A stretch of 64,000 nt of DNA from Argopecten irradians (GCF_041381155.1 NC_091138.1:18105255-18169254), one strand, 5' to 3'. Positions 49,601-62,941 are shown, counted from the first letter of the stretch. The notes: generated by a model from the letters alone, not told the origin. Program-made: numbers and translations.

Positions 49601-52600
49601 GTTACGGAAAAAGTGCAAAAAATGAAAACCTAAAAATAGCAAAAGGCACTACTAGACCATAAGAACAATGTGTCTATGAAGTTTCATGGAAATATCTCTG
49701 CTAGTTTTAGAGTTGTGCTCCAGAAACGATTCTTACACAAAAATCTGCCATTTTCAGCAATATTTCCATGGTTACAGAAAAAAGTACAAAAAGTGAAAAC
49801 CTTAAAATAACAAAAGGCACTACAAGACCATAAGACCAATGTGTCTATGAAGTTTCATGGAAATATCTCTTCTGGTTTTAGAGTTATGCTTCGGAAACGA
49901 ACCTGGTACAAAAATATTATATTTTCAGCAATGTTTCCATGGTTACGGAAAAAATTGAAAAAATGAAAACCTAAAAATAGCAAAAGGCACTACTAGACCA
50001 TAAGACCAATGTGTGTATGAAGTTTCGTGGAAATATCTCTACTTGTTCTAGAGTTATGCTCCGGAAACCATTCGTACGGATGGACGGACAGACGGACGGA
50101 CGGAACCCATTTGTATATCCCCCGCCAACTTCGTTGGGCGGGGGATAAAAACATATTTTATTGTCAAAACAAAAGACAAAGGGATAAGGAAAAAGTTATT
50201 ACAACTTATAAGAGCCTAGCCCTTCAGATTCAATGAAATTATTCATTTATCATTTTAAATTAATTGCTGCCACCATAAGAAGACATAATATTAATATATA
50301 TATATATCCCCCATCTAATTAGCAGTAGAAACTCATGGCCAAATATCAACCTTTTATAATTGAGAAATCTTACAAATACATAGATAGAAAATAAGAAAAG
50401 CAACAGTTGAGCTAAATTTGTGAATTGTCTATTCCATTACTTTATATAGTTATACATACATTAAGGATGTACTCCTCTGAGAAGTCAAATTTTTCTTGTA
50501 TTAAACTTTTTTTCTCATATAGATTTTTGGAAATAGGAGTTCATACCATATAAGAAAATGGAAGAAAAGTCATATGTCCATGTCCTCGTTTTTAAAGGGA
50601 CATGAACCTTAAATAATTTGTTCTGTATGCTTAGATATGGTTTTCAGATGTTTATTGAATATTTTATTACAATGATTGGTTATCTAAAACGACAGGAAAA
50701 CGTGGGGAATACCTACCTCAAAAATGATATAAATAGACCGTCATATTCTATTTTTGGAACACAAAACGAAAGCTGGCCGAAAGCGAGGTTATAATGAACA
50801 ACAAACTTGCTGACATGACATCACATGGAATATTAGTTTTCCACATTTTAAGATTATTTTCTAATTTACAATGGTTGACAAATTAAGTTTAAGCCATATT
50901 TGTTATAAAACAATTTGTATTTAGCGTTAAAATGATAAGTCAAAAGTCAAGCGAGACTTTTCATTCGATAGGGCACCGTGAAGGGAGGTTCCTGACTTAT
51001 TGCACATATGTACATCACGCAAGTATAAAGTGGGAAGTTGCTCCCTTCTCATGCATTTCAGTGATCCACTTATATTTTCCTACTTCCCAATCGCGCACGT
51101 AGCTGACTCTTGACGTACTCTGTTTTCTATCGGAATTTGTTTGTGTTCGCTTCACCCACGTTTTTGACCCACAATTTTGTTTACATTTGTGCAGTGCATG
51201 GTGGGAGGTCACCAAAGTTCAACACTACAATACTATCGTTACAAAATTCGACCAGGCCGGTGCAAAATACAGAAAGATGGAATTTCCATTATAATTATTT
51301 TATTTGACACATTTGCACAATAATTGATATATATTACTTAGTATGGTATCTGACACGTCTTACATTTTGTAAATATGTACTTTACTCATATTTGTATAGT
51401 TTATTTAGGTTCATGTCCCTTTAAGCTATTGTCACTCAACCTAGTTGACAAAATATTGGATTTTATGGAAATTTTGAAATGAAATTTTTAACCATATACA
51501 CAAGAGATTAAAGCCATAATATCCTAATGAAGTGTTAATATGTATGTAGAATTTATTTTCTAGTTGTCTTCTTTAAAAATATACCAGTTTTGATTAAAAA
51601 GACTAATATTTTTTCTCAGAATAACAACATATGCTACCCCTACCCCTTAATTTTGAGCTACAAAATTAGAGCTGGGTATTAGAAGGTCTAAAACGATACG
51701 ATACGTATTGAAAATACACTGAAACAATACACGATACATATTGACGATAAAGTGGACCTCTTTTTCAAATTCAGTTGACCAATGTGTTTTGAATATTGTG
51801 ACAATAAAAGACAATTTTGATAAAACATTTTATAACCAGGAAAAAATCTACCAAACACTTGATTCAGTTTATCATCTGTGTTAATTAATTGATGTCAATT
51901 TGTATTCTTAGTTATGAAAAGACATTTCTAATCCATCTAGGTGACACAGATGCCTTAAACACTTCCAATTGATTGAAATGCTCTTACTTGAATGATGTTT
52001 TAGAATAAATTTTGTTTGGAATTTCCTATTTCTATAACAAAAACAGTAGGGTGAGATGTAAAACGATACAGCGATATACAACATGTTTGCGTATCGATAT
52101 TCGATACACTGGTGAAAACCGATACATATCGGTATATCGATATATTGATCCAGCCCTATACAAAATAAACCATTTACAGCCATTTTTGCCAAATTTAACC
52201 CTTTATTGGAAAAGTTGTGGTATTTAACTTTTGTTAATATTTTGCATATCAGTAGGGAAAGGGTTGTTCTTTCTAAATCAGGCAAAAAAATCGGGCGTCC
52301 GTGTGCTTCTTTTTTGCCCCATTTTAATATTTGTTATTTTTCAGTATTTTAGAGTAAAAAATAAAAGTGCTCAAATTACCGTTAAATGTAAAAAATAAAG
52401 TGACAAAAGCGTATCATTTCAGATATTAGTGCTCAATATTTTAATTACCACGAACCTAGTAAAGATTTACAGCAAAGCTTAGCTCGATACAGCTAAAATT
52501 GCTGGCGCAGTGATGATGTAAGTAAAAACAATTTCAGTAAAAAATGGAAAAACTGTGACTCTACTCAAAGCGAAAAAAGACACAATTTCAAAATGACCAC

Positions 52601-54740
52601 CAAATGGGCCATTTCTTAAAATCCACGTATAAAAAATCTACTACAAACAGAAATGTAATTTCTTAACAAAATTTGCAACTGGAAACTTGCTACAGATCTT
52701 GATAATTGTATTTGAAAATCTCATAACTTCATTGGTCTGTGTTTGTCGAAACGAGACTTCAACGGGACTGAAACCTCAGAAGAATACATCCTTAAATAAA
52801 ATACTATTACTACATACCTAACAATCTCCGATTACATACTGCTTTAACTAGATCAATGAAATACTACAAACACATCCAATGTATACGTATCATACTTTTC
52901 TTTAAGGGTTATATTCAATCAGTTCTATGACCCAGATTTCAAGTTTTGTATACACTTGTGTACAGGTAAGCCATACCATAGTTCAATCTGATCATGATCA
53001 TTGGTCTGGTATTTAACACAAACTAATACCTACATATAACAATTGAACATACCCAATGTAGGTTCTAATGGTGGCCAAGTTATATATTGTTGGTATAACA
53101 GGCTACAATGTGAGTTTCGAATATGTGGCCTTATTTCACTTCTAAAAATTGGTATATCCAAATGGGGTCTTGTGGCTTATAATTAAACTTCATTAATCTT
53201 TAAAGTTTTTTATAAATTCTTCACTTTTTTTCCTGAACTCCCTTTATTTATTTTTGGTAATATGACTTTAAAATCAATATCTTCAAGATAGCAAACAATT
53301 TTATTTTGTTTTCAAATTCAGATTTCAAAATGGATGGAAAAATCAAAGACAAACTAAAACAGCTGAATTACACATCAGTTACAGAAATTTTAAGTCCTTT
53401 TTAAACCAATCGCTTTTTCTTCTTCTTTTATTTTCTAGGTCTAATACACATATTACATCACATTAATTACAGAAGTAAGGCTTATGTGTAGCAAACATTA
53501 GCATAATGGACATCAACGTATACATATTAATGTCAATCAATATTCAGTGTTTCACAAGGCTCTGAAATCAATGAATTCTATGGCCTAGAACAACATCATA
53601 CAATATGTAAAAGAGGGAAAATCTATATCCTGATCATTGTTTTGCAGTGATGTTGTGTTTCAGCTTACCTGTAAAATCAATACTTTTATAACAGAGGGTT
53701 CTATGGATGAGATCAATAAAATTCTACTCAATTATCCATAGAACTGGCACCAATGTTTGGTTACGTCTGGTATACACTGAATAATTCAGGGGGAAATCAA
53801 TATAGGTACAGGTATCAGTAGGTAAAATGGGAACAATAAATGTAGATATGGTAGGTAAATAACGTCATCCAAAAGTCAGACCATGGTTCTAACATTCAAT
53901 AATGTTCATTTATCAGGAAACCTGGTGTGCATTGCTACACCTTTCATACATACAGTAACAGTAACTTAGGCCTATAATTGGTCTCCAAGTTCAGGATATA
54001 CAATAAGATTTTAAGTCAGATATTGTATAGTATATCAGAAACCTATGTATGGTACAGCATTACAGTTACTGTAGAACTTTGTAAACCACTATATGTTGCT
54101 ATATATACAAACTTCAAATATTTCTTTATTATAATTAAATTAGGCCTACTGTAGGCCTATTTTTTCGAATTTTACAAATCACATCTAGAATTCAATCACG
54201 ATTTATTTTGTATGAATTTGTATCAATTCATGCAGTCTTTATATATAGATTTTCTATATGCTGAAATTTTCAAAAAGGATATTCATTTTTTCTTTTTTTT
54301 CTTCTTTTGCAATGTGATAAAATATTGTGGCTAAGTCCGTCTGCATAGAAATTGTTCTGTCAAATTATTTCATAAGTCACTTAGCTGTAGACTGATTTCT
54401 GATCTTATCTAAATACTGTAGAAGTTATTTCTGCTGACTGAAAGTACAGATATACAGTACTTTTATACGTTTTTGAGATAAACGAAATAGACAAATACTT
54501 ACATCGAATTCCTCTTCCGATCTTGCCACAGAAGCCAGTGTTTTGTTTGGATTTTGCGACCTGGTTTTGCTCCTTCCCACGGTCTGATCGTGAAGGAGTC
54601 TGGCCATAATCGTTATCCATTGCTACAGGACTACCAATATCGGCGTCTTCTCTGGCCCGAAATTGACCCTCTGATCCAAAATCCATTTCGCCCGGCCAAG
54701 CCGTGCGGGATTGCGCACTAACGGGACGTTCTTTCGGCAT
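40639..54740 (-). CDS. PKD2: Polycystin-2 (TRPP channel)
   Basis: Non-selective cation channel of cilia and ER. Exons on the minus strand: 54503-54740, 48490-48603, 47872-47999, 47468-47730, 46975-47202, 46661-46823, 46311-46547, 45899-46080, 45361-45580, 44936-45069, 44593-44710, 43989-44315, 43274-43453; tentative last exon 40639-40677. Phases join throughout, about 856 residues. Residues about 100-122 form S1, followed by the polycystin/TOP domain (123-330, with [20 protein letters not shown]), S2-S6, and the selectivity filter LGD at 526-528. Two EF-hand loops follow, at 618-629 and 652-663 ([12 protein letters not shown]). A coiled coil starts near 727 ([19 protein letters not shown]), then a Ser/Gly-rich tail. 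The N-terminus is about 100 residues shorter than in mammals and lacks the RVxP ciliary motif. The donor after exon 11 (GTTAAT) is weak. Start: first ATG of exon 1, at 54740. Confidence 0.95.
42957..43055. repeat. 33-bp tandem repeat, 3 copies
   Basis: A unit of 33 bp with TTTCTAGGCCTTTGAAAATG starts at 42957, 42990 and 43023, with no visible change. Lies in the last PKD2 intron. Confidence 0.92.
49010..50147 (+). mobile_element. Tandem-core/hairpin element, third family
   Basis: Left end ATCCCCCGCCAATGG. Five core units of about 171 bp (marker TTTCCATGGTTACGGAAAAA near 49253, 49424, 49595, 49766 and 49938) lead into GGATGGACGGACAGACGGAC at about 50078. The end is a hairpin, CCCCCGCCAACTTCGTTGGG plus CGGGGGATAA. 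Same design as the pearl-like elements, with unrelated core. In PKD2 intron 1. Confidence 0.75.
50596..51420. mobile_element. TTAA-flanked TIR element (AGGGACATGAACC ends)
   Basis: Ends AGGGACATGAACCTTAAATA and TTTAGGTTCATGTCCCT with TTAA at 50592-50595 and 51421-51424. About 825 bp, no transposase frame seen. Confidence 0.8.
51667..52158. mobile_element. hAT-type element (TAGAGCTGGG/CCAGCCCTA ends)
   Basis: 492 bp. Flanked by TACAAAAT at 51659-51666 and 52159-52166 (exact 8 bp). Interior is rich in ATACGATAC-type sequence on both arms. No transposase. Confidence 0.85.
52159..54502. other. PKD2 intron 1 remainder, nothing further recognised
   Basis: AT-rich intronic sequence between the hAT-type element and exon 1. 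Short open frames only. Confidence 0.4.
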
Positions 54741-55855
54741 AATCCCTCTAAGCTTGTACTCTTTGATCGGATCACTAAATCTTCAAACAGCACAGTACCC
54801 GAAACAACAATGAGTTTTGACAGTTCGCCAAAGAGTGTATTTACAAAGTTTTCCCCTTTCCTGTTAAGAATAAGAGCGAGAGAAATAGTTATCGATACAA
54901 TTCTCAAATGTACACACCGCAGTTGTTTACCGTTAACATGCTGATAGTAACAGTTCACCTGGATGTTGTGTATTGATTTTCCGGAATGAACAAAATAATC
55001 ATGGCTGCCCAACCGTGACGTCACAAGATCTAAATTATGAATTACCTCCCTTTACGAATCACAACGCAGTTCTAAATGTTGGACTTGCTGTTTCAAAGTT
55101 TACAGTGGCATTATTAATCTTAGGTTAGAGTAGACAAAGATATTAAATTAATACAAATAGTATGTTTTAAATGTAGCATCGGTAATTTAAAAGTAATGTC
55201 CATTTGAAATAAATAACTGAAGTAGACATCTAGATAAATAAATTAAAAGAATAAAAAAGAACTTAATCTATTATAAGAAGCTGCTGCTAAAATATGTTTT
55301 AGCTAACTCCCTTTAATTATTTTAGGGAATCATAAATCGACTTCAAACCAGACAAAATTTAGGATGAAACATGCAATTTGCATAGCTGTGTAAAATAATG
55401 TTATTCAAGTAAAACAATGACATTTTTATCATGCATTCATTTTCAGTTATTTAAACATGAAGATAAATAGGAATTCACCGAAAAAAAGTGATTAAATAAA
55501 TCATTCTGAGTCATTGAATTTGAATTTAAAATATGCAATATCTCGAGATCTACTGAGCACATTTCAATTACAAAAGAAAAGTTCTAAAAATAACATGCCT
55601 ATAGATATCATTAGTCTTTTTTTTTTGCCTAATATATATCAGACAAAAAAAAACTACTAATATATAGAAAGGTTTAACGGATTATTATCCTTTGTGTATG
55701 GTTGTAACTTAGCTAGAAGGGTAATACAAATTAATTAAATGTTCTAATAATTCTATTACTTATGATTATTTAACGACACTTTCATGCATATTAAATGTTT
55801 CGTTCTCTGCAAACATAGTTTTTTTTTCTTTTTCTTGGGTTGTATACCAAGTAAG
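54741..55855. other. PKD2 5' flank, no other gene seen
   Basis: Presumed promoter and 5' UTR of PKD2 at its left end. No TATA box or CpG-rich block stands out. Near 55617-55650, TTTTTTTTGCCTAATATATA faces its inverse, a small AT-rich hairpin. Confidence 0.4.
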
Positions 55856-55859
55856 TTAA

Positions 55860-56263
55860 AAGGCCCACTACCTTTCTGAAACGACTGTTGATTTTTAATA
55901 TGATAATGGGAATGTAAAACGAGATTGATAATTTTGTAGGTTCACAAAAGTTATTAGCTTACCGATTGATACTACACCTATCATCACCTTCTGAACAATT
56001 TAATTAAAATAAATCAAATGTTAATTTTAATAACGTGGGTCATATTATGTTTCCCGCCGTCGTCCTAATTACCACTCGTTAGTTGACTTTCAATACGTCA
56101 GACGGCAAAACAGCGAAATAAATCTTCAATGTTTACATAGATTGCACAGGGAAACTTGCAATTGTTTGGTGTTACAACTTCATCCGAGGTCATCGATATA
56201 CATTTTCCTATGTTAATTTTTAAGGAACTTTTATTTTTTTTGTTTCGGGAAGGTAGTGGGCTT
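55860..56263. mobile_element. TTAA-flanked MITE (AAGGCCCACTACC ends)
   Basis: Ends AAGGCCCACTACCTTTC and GGAAGGTAGTGGGCTT, flanked by TTAA at 55856-55859 and 56264-56267. About 404 bp. Diverged copies at about 30134 and 35306 share the interior (GCCAGACGGCAAAACAGCGAA). Confidence 0.85.
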
Positions 56264-56426
56264 TTAATTGTGTTAATATAAACGTTTGAGGAGTTAATTG
56301 CAGTACATTGTATAAGTAATTATTATTTATCAGTTATTTTGTATTTATCATGGGTTTGAAATTAACTTTTACAACTGAAAAAATACGTCTGTGGACAATG
56401 AATATATACACGGAACCCATCTTTAA

Positions 56427-56712
56427 AGATGCTCCATCGCCGACAGAGCATAAATGATATTCATCATTCGAACAATAATTGGTGTTTAATCGTGTATATA
56501 TAGACGTCTATGCCTAATTAACACAAAAAAAATATAAAATAATTTATTTCGCCTTCGGTGCATGCGCAATCAGTACTTCATTTCATACAGAAGCTCAAAC
56601 TTTTCAATGGTGGTAATAGTGTAAAGTAAGTAACTTTTGTAACAGAAGAAAAATACTAAATCGTCTGCTCCTGTTTTTGATAGTGAAAAATAACCATCAG
56701 CGGTGGAGCATC
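56427..56712. mobile_element. TTAA-flanked MITE (AGATGCTCCACCGC family), second copy
   Basis: Ends AGATGCTCCATCGCCGACAG and CAGCGGTGGAGCATC, flanked by TTAA at 56423-56426 and 56713-56716. Inverted relative to 38592-38956 and about 80 bp shorter. Confidence 0.85.
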
Positions 56713-57366
56713 TTAAAGTGAACTATATTAGTTGTATAACCATGTAATATTCGCTATTGAGATTTGACAGGATAGGAGAAGGTCCGGTTGATACAAGTTT
56801 AAATATTGCTCTATTAATTAAGCGGAAATGAATCCTTAGAACTATCCCTTTTTATAGCACGTGTTTATAACCAGTTTAAGTAAACACAATATCTACCAAT
56901 GCTTTTAAAATGACAATAAATAAGTGTGTGTTACAATACACATTCGTTATGAATATTGTCATTATTTCTGTATACAAAAGCCAAAAGTTGTTGTTCTCTT
57001 AACACACGTATTTTCTATCAGACTGCTATTGTATGCATGGTATTAGTAACGCGAAATAATTTCAAAACATTTTGTTTTCGTCCACCGAAAATGTCTCAAT
57101 TACAATCTTATACATGTATGTTATACGCATGATTATTAGTATTTTATTTACCGATTCTAGACAAAAATGTCATAGTGGTTTCAATTACCCTCAGAACGTG
57201 AAGAATATGTGATATGCACGTATGGAGATCGACATAATGAAAGCGCGCACCTTGATATCTGTGCTGTGATGCTACGTACGTACCTGTTCGGGCCGGGGTC
57301 TGTAGTTCTCCGGGACGGACGCTGCTAGTCAACCTTTATATCGCTATCGATTAACCAGATGGAACC

Positions 57367-57418
57367 ATGGATACATTTGACGACATAGCACGTGAACCAA
57401 TTGAGATACCTACCACAG
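57367..57418 (+). CDS. Candidate first coding exon, gene continuing right
   Basis: ACCATGG context, then 17 codons (MDTFDDIAREPIEIPTT) and one further base before GTATAT, so phase 1. A short out-of-frame upstream ATG (57352) overlaps it. Protein not recognised. The same phase as the candidate at 62052 would let both splice to one downstream exon outside the window. Without a downstream exon this is a suggestion only. Confidence 0.3.
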
Positions 57419-58899
57419 GTATATATCGATTGCCAGCTGCAGGACCATAACTAGCCCGCCAACCTTCTGTTTTGGCTTCTCGCCAGATCAGAATGTTGAA
57501 TTTTAGTTCGCACCTACCAAACACTTCATTCGAAACTAATTGATACCAAATAATTCAGGACCTTACGAGGAAAATCAATTGATTCACAGTATATATCGGA
57601 TCAATGTGGTTATTTTCAATACTTACCTTTACATGTACAACAAAGACAATCGATATGGTGTATTGTTTTGTAAAAATTCTGATGTGTGTTTTATAGCCAA
57701 CGAATAATAAAGTAACGATTTAGACCTCAGAACTCAAGTACAGGTATCTCTATCAATAACACAACCAACAATACTCAACGAGGTGACATTCTATAAGTTA
57801 ATTTATTTTAGAAAGAGACCTCGAACCATTTATAGTAATACATGGACTTTTTCATCTATCATTAAAGTCACTTAATCACCAATGGTTGTTTCATCTAAAA
57901 AACGACAATCATACACTTAATTACCATTTCTGTCTTTCAATAGTGTCCATTACCATATTCATTATGTTAGCAGTAAGATACACCATGCCCAATTTTTATC
58001 AACGTTCCAAACGTTCTTTTTGATCGGAAAACATTACAGAAATCATGACCTAAGAAACATTTCTTAACGTTTAATGCTTTTTAAAGAAAATGCACATTCT
58101 AATGTAAAAATTATAATTTGATGATATTGATTTGTTTCTGTTATAATGAAATGTAAAGGAATGGACAGATAAGACTACATAACACTCACAAGAAATGATT
58201 TATATGAACTAAGTAATTTACCTTTTCACAATTCACTTTTCCATTTTGGGGACAATGTACCCGTGCTTAGTGCGGAAGATTTATGAGGTATGTGAAACTG
58301 TGTGATACGTAAATAAGATAAAAAAAATCAACAAAACCATTAGTCCTATCCGTATTTGATGTGTTACATGCCTTGAGTTCGTGTGTGTGTTTTGGGAGGT
58401 TGCGCTACATTCTTGTTTTTTCCTGATGATAGTGATACTCTTGTCAAATTTTAGTGCTATCTCATGATCACTGACACAGTCGGCTAAATATTCCCAACAT
58501 TTTTGGAAGAAATGTGTTTGGTTTTTAGTCATAAATATTGAAATGTGAAACTACAGTAATAAGCAATTTTGATTTGTATAATCCCTTCATCAATATGTAA
58601 TGGGATTTTTGTTAATTTCCTTGATTTTGGTTTATATTCTTTTCCCTCTTCCTCAGCCTGTTTGCGAAACATTTTCCATTTAATGCTCATCACTTAATAG
58701 CTTTGAGTGATTAGGGTTCTGATTCCTGTGCACGAGTTTTTATTTTATTAAGGTTTCATCAACGTCTTCAAGGTTAGTTGCGTTGCAGGTAGGACGTTAA
58801 TTGCGCCTATTGCATGATCGTAAAATGGGACTAGATTAGGATTTTATCTGTTCTCTCTTCCCAACGCCTTTATTGACATCGCCTTACTTTTGACCTTCT
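57419..58899. other. No gene or clear repeat seen
   Basis: AT-rich sequence with only short unrecognised open frames. Confidence 0.35.
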
Positions 58900-59195
58900 G
58901 TGGAGCGTTCGCAACTGTGAGGAAGGCTCTGGGTTCTGTCCCCTGACCGATACACACCAAAGTCTATAAAAGTGACAGTTTCTGCTCCTGCTTAGCGCTC
59001 AGCATTAAGGGAATGGGACCAGTGATTCGCCCGTTGTCAGTATAATGTGACCGGGTGCTGAGTGTTGCTTCGGCGGTATAGCACTATAAAAAGGGCAATG
59101 GTTTCACAATACAAGAAGACACAACATGAATATACTGCAATCTCCCAAAACATTCACCCGCACATTATACACGCAACACACAGCATACAGCGTTT
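58900..59195 (+). repeat. Dispersed repeat with a tRNA-like B box and TATA-like block
   Basis: AAGGCTCTGGGTTCTGTCCC resembles an internal pol III B box. It is followed by ATAATGTGACCGGGTG and CACTATAAAAAGGGCAA. The part from 59028 on matches the reverse complement of 59985-60170, which shows that it is a repeat and not a unique promoter. Confidence 0.6.
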
Positions 59196-59960
59196 ATTTA
59201 ATCATCAAACACGCAAACAATTTTCAAGATAAGACAAATTTGTAAGGAAATCGGAGAAAACAAAGATATAATACGAGATCACGTTGTTCAACCATAGCAT
59301 TGCACCATAAACGGTGACCAAATTTGAGATAGTGTCTTTTTTTTTTCTTCCTAGCGTCCTTCGGTTTGGACGTACAGAATTTAACATTTTTTTTTCTATC
59401 TTTCTCCTTCAATTCCAATAAACATTTCTCCATTTGAAAACCACAAATTTTTATACATTTTCCCTTTAGTTGTTGACAAATCTATATCGTTAAACAATTT
59501 TTAATAAATTGATCCCGAAATCTTTGTTTAATGTTAAGTTTAAAATATATTTTGTTCTATGTACAAGATTCCTGTAAATTCCTTTTTAAATTTTCCATGG
59601 ACAAAATTAATCCATTTGAAACTCAAATTTCAACTTACATGTAACTGTAAATTATACCAAAACACCTAACTTTCAATAGACCGTATAATTTGGTGGTCTA
59701 CATCCCAAAATCAAAACATGCTTACATACTTGCAAGTGAATTTTTCAATAAGTCATATTCTCTAAACCACGTACTTCAAATGTTGTACAATAGTGTCAGT
59801 GCAACGAAATATTCTTACTCATTTGTAAACAGCAAATAAAGCCTTTCTCGTCTGTTCCGCTAAGTTGATTTTTGCTTTAATGAAGGTACCATTATTTTTT
59901 TTAATAAAATGACCATATCTGTTAAATATTCAAATATTTTTAATTGTTCATAGAAAACAT

Positions 59961-60793
59961 CCAGGGCCATGTAAGGACTTCCTCCAATGTATGCGGTGTG
60001 TAGTGTGTATGTAGTGTGTTGTGCGTGTTTTGGGAGACTGCGGTATGTTCGTGATGTGTCTTCATATATAGTGGAACTATTGCTCTTTTTATATTGCTAT
60101 ATCACTGAAGCGTGCTGCCGAAGACACCAAGAAACACACCCCACCCGGTCACATTATACTGACCACGGGCGAAATAACGGTGTCATCAACATACAAGATA
60201 AGTGATTCATTATCATAACACTGACTTTCTATAGTTTGGAGACTGCTGGCATCTTTTTTTTAGATAAAGTTGAAACAAAATTGGTGACAAATTTTCACAT
60301 TGTGTTAGGCCAACATTACAATCAAATAATCCTGATAGTTTATTTCCTTTCTTGACACACGCTTTCGTGTGAGCAAGTAAGTTAATTAGTACTTGTTCAG
60401 GTATTGTATCTTTGTTGAACCTATTTCCATAATTCTATTCGCTAAACAGTCAAATACTTTTTTGAAGTTTACTTAAGAACAATATATGTTTTTTTCTTGA
60501 TATGACGCAATGTCCATATCATACAAAGTATGTGTTGACGGTTGGTTGAACATGACTTGCATGTGAGTCTACTTTTCTGGATGTTTTTTTGTCTGGTTTT
60601 CTTTCTTTGTTTTCTATTGGGGTATGAATGCAGTTGTACAGTGTACTTCGTCACATCACTCTTTGAAAACATTATGCAATGATGTCCAAAGCAAAAAACG
60701 ACCAAATATACCACAGTCTATCAAAACACGTACCACACACCTCATACGCGCATCACACCGCATACATGGGAGGCCGTCCCTAAATGCCCCTGG
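59961..60793. mobile_element. Inverted-repeat element (CCAGGG ends)
   Basis: Left CCAGGGCCATGTAAGGACTT continues through CCTCCAATGTATGCGGTGTG; the right end reads as its inverse (CCGCATACATGGGAGG to GCCCCTGG) with mismatches over about 45 bp. A clear target duplication was not found. Contains an inverted copy of the 59028-59195 repeat. Confidence 0.55.
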
Positions 60794-62051
60794 CTGTTAA
60801 TAGGAGTTTAATTTAACAAAAATGAACAAGGTAATGGTATGAATAATGTGGGTAACAGACAAAGTCTTTTAGAGGGATAAAACCTACAGCAAAATAAAAC
60901 AAATCCTCGTCAGTCTGTCTGATTGTTGTTATTCCAAGTAAATTCCCGAGTACTTGTCGGTTAGAGAACCTTTCCTTGGACCAATCTTTATTTCGTCGTA
61001 GGTGTGGGATAGTCGCATGTCTCAGGCTGACTTTACCTTCTGCGGAGATGATGGGATTACACTTGAGGTTGTCACCCTTTACCTGTCCTAGATTGCTTTT
61101 GTACATTACAACATAGCAACCAATTTTGCGTATTCCAATATATGATTATTTTCATTATGTCCACCTTATCATTTAGTAGGTTGTTCAACCGTTCTGTGCT
61201 AGTGATTTCGTAACAAACTACTAGGGTTTTATGTAATTATCTTTTATAATGTTGCTTGTTTGATTTTGCGTCATTTTAGAATTTTAAACGGTCACGCTAT
61301 TTGCATATCTATAGCGCTGATGATATATCACCATCATCCTACCAATACATAAACATAACGAACACTGATGCTTTATTGGGTTTTGCATTGATTGACAAAT
61401 TCCAAGGAAGATGTATCAGGATTAAAAACATTCCACCGAGAATTTTTGCCTCGGGCAGAAATCCGATCATTGAGCTGATAGAACCATCCAGTGCCATAAG
61501 TAATTGACAACTGATGTGTAGGATTATAGAGAATATATGGCAGATATCTATACATTAAATACGGACTATTCTGTCTTCCTTTATCACAGAGTTATCTGCT
61601 CTTGCGGATAGTATTAAGTGTGACGTCATTATTTTGTGAGCCAAATTCACGTCATTTTCTCTGAAAAAATATGATGTTGTGCTCGTAAACACAACGCATC
61701 AGAATCAATACATACCCGCAAGGCGAGACAGCTATGCAATATAGCATAATCATGAGGCTTACGCCAATTCGTTTCATGTGCAATGTAGATGCAATTGTAA
61801 TTAGGACGTATGGACCGAGACAAAAAGGCAATGTTTAATGAAATACCCAGTTGATAATGTGGTTGGCTTTATTATTTAACCTTCTTTAGTTACATGGTGT
61901 ATAGTGTAGTTTATCCGCTTATCGTCTATATGTCTTTTTTCTGAACAATTCTGTTAGGGTGTAAACAGCTAGACTATGAAAGTATGACTATAATTCATTT
62001 ACATAATACATATACGTAGAGAAATATTAATTTATAGGGATTATTCAAACA
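60794..62051. other. No gene confirmed
   Basis: Open frames of 60-97 codons (for example 60813-61106 minus and 61301-61507 plus) show no family motif, splice logic or repeat support. Confidence 0.35.
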
Positions 62052-62094
62052 ATGACAACCCCGTCCTGTCCCCAGCATCCGCCGCTACCACCAG
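62052..62094 (+). CDS. Candidate alternative first coding exon
   Basis: ATG then MTTPSCPQHPPLPP and one base before GTAATT, phase 1, as at 57367. Local GC content is higher than its surroundings. Product unknown. Confidence 0.28.
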
Positions 62095-62921
62095 GTAATT
62101 ATCTGTTTTATAGATGAGATAGCGGAATTCCAGCTGACAGGAGCTCTACATTTATAAAGCCCTTAATTGGCATAGGCTATCAATAATAAATAATCCGACC
62201 CGTACACAGGTAGACTGTTGATGTCGGCCCGGTGGTGCAATTCCCGTACCTTGGTCTACCAAACAGTCATACATACCAAATCAGCATTGTAATGCTCTTT
62301 ACATGTGACAGTTCCATCTATAACGTTAGCTAACAGTCTTATGTGGCTCTTGCTTGATATCTGATTATATGAATTAAATAGTCAGTTCACATAATAACCT
62401 ATTATCTGTATCGATCATGATCTATTTTTTTTCAATTTTTAGCCGCATGTTTGGAATTTCTTCATGTATCCTAGTCTCTAATGAATATTTTCAAATGTTT
62501 ATTAATAAATGACTATATTGAAGTTAAAAAATATTAAGGGATATCTCTTGGCTTTAGCTGTGCTTTTGAAATATTCCACATTGTTGAATCTTTCTTTAAA
62601 ATATAGCAGTAGGATGTTTTATGTTCACAGATGATAATAGGTTGTCGAAACCCATCCGCAAATCGAAAATAAGATCCTTAACACTTGGTGACAGGAAATG
62701 TTAAATAAGGTAGTATAATGTTGATTTCTGTATGCGTCCGAAGGCTCTCGGATTAAACAGCATGTAACTATCTGAAAGGTGTCATCAAAGACTGACAAAT
62801 GATATATAGTGTAGTATCACCTCACTATAGATATCTAATCATAGCCTAAATTACTTTCACGTATGGATACATGTTCTTTATAAGCTTACCTTTTTCAATT
62901 TTGCCGCCAATTTGAACAGAC

Positions 62922-62941
62922 AATATATATATATATATATT
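62922..62941. repeat. (TA)n microsatellite
   Basis: About nine to ten TA units in otherwise unremarkable AT-rich sequence. Confidence 0.85.

Noticed and set aside
54623..55024. 133-codon minus-strand open frame upstream of PKD2
   Set aside because: Different frame overlapping PKD2 exon 1 and its 5' flank; no domain seen.
58910..58950. tRNA gene
   Set aside because: Only a B-box-like GGGTTCTGTCCC is present; no A box or cloverleaf could be built. Better explained as a SINE-like repeat.
59080..59095. TATA box (CTATAAAAAGG) as promoter of a gene near 59126
   Set aside because: The block is part of a dispersed repeat, with an inverted copy at 59985-60170, and no coding exon follows.
60813..61106. 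97-codon minus-strand open frame
   Set aside because: No recognisable motif, no Kozak context or splice context, in AT-rich intergenic sequence; probably chance.
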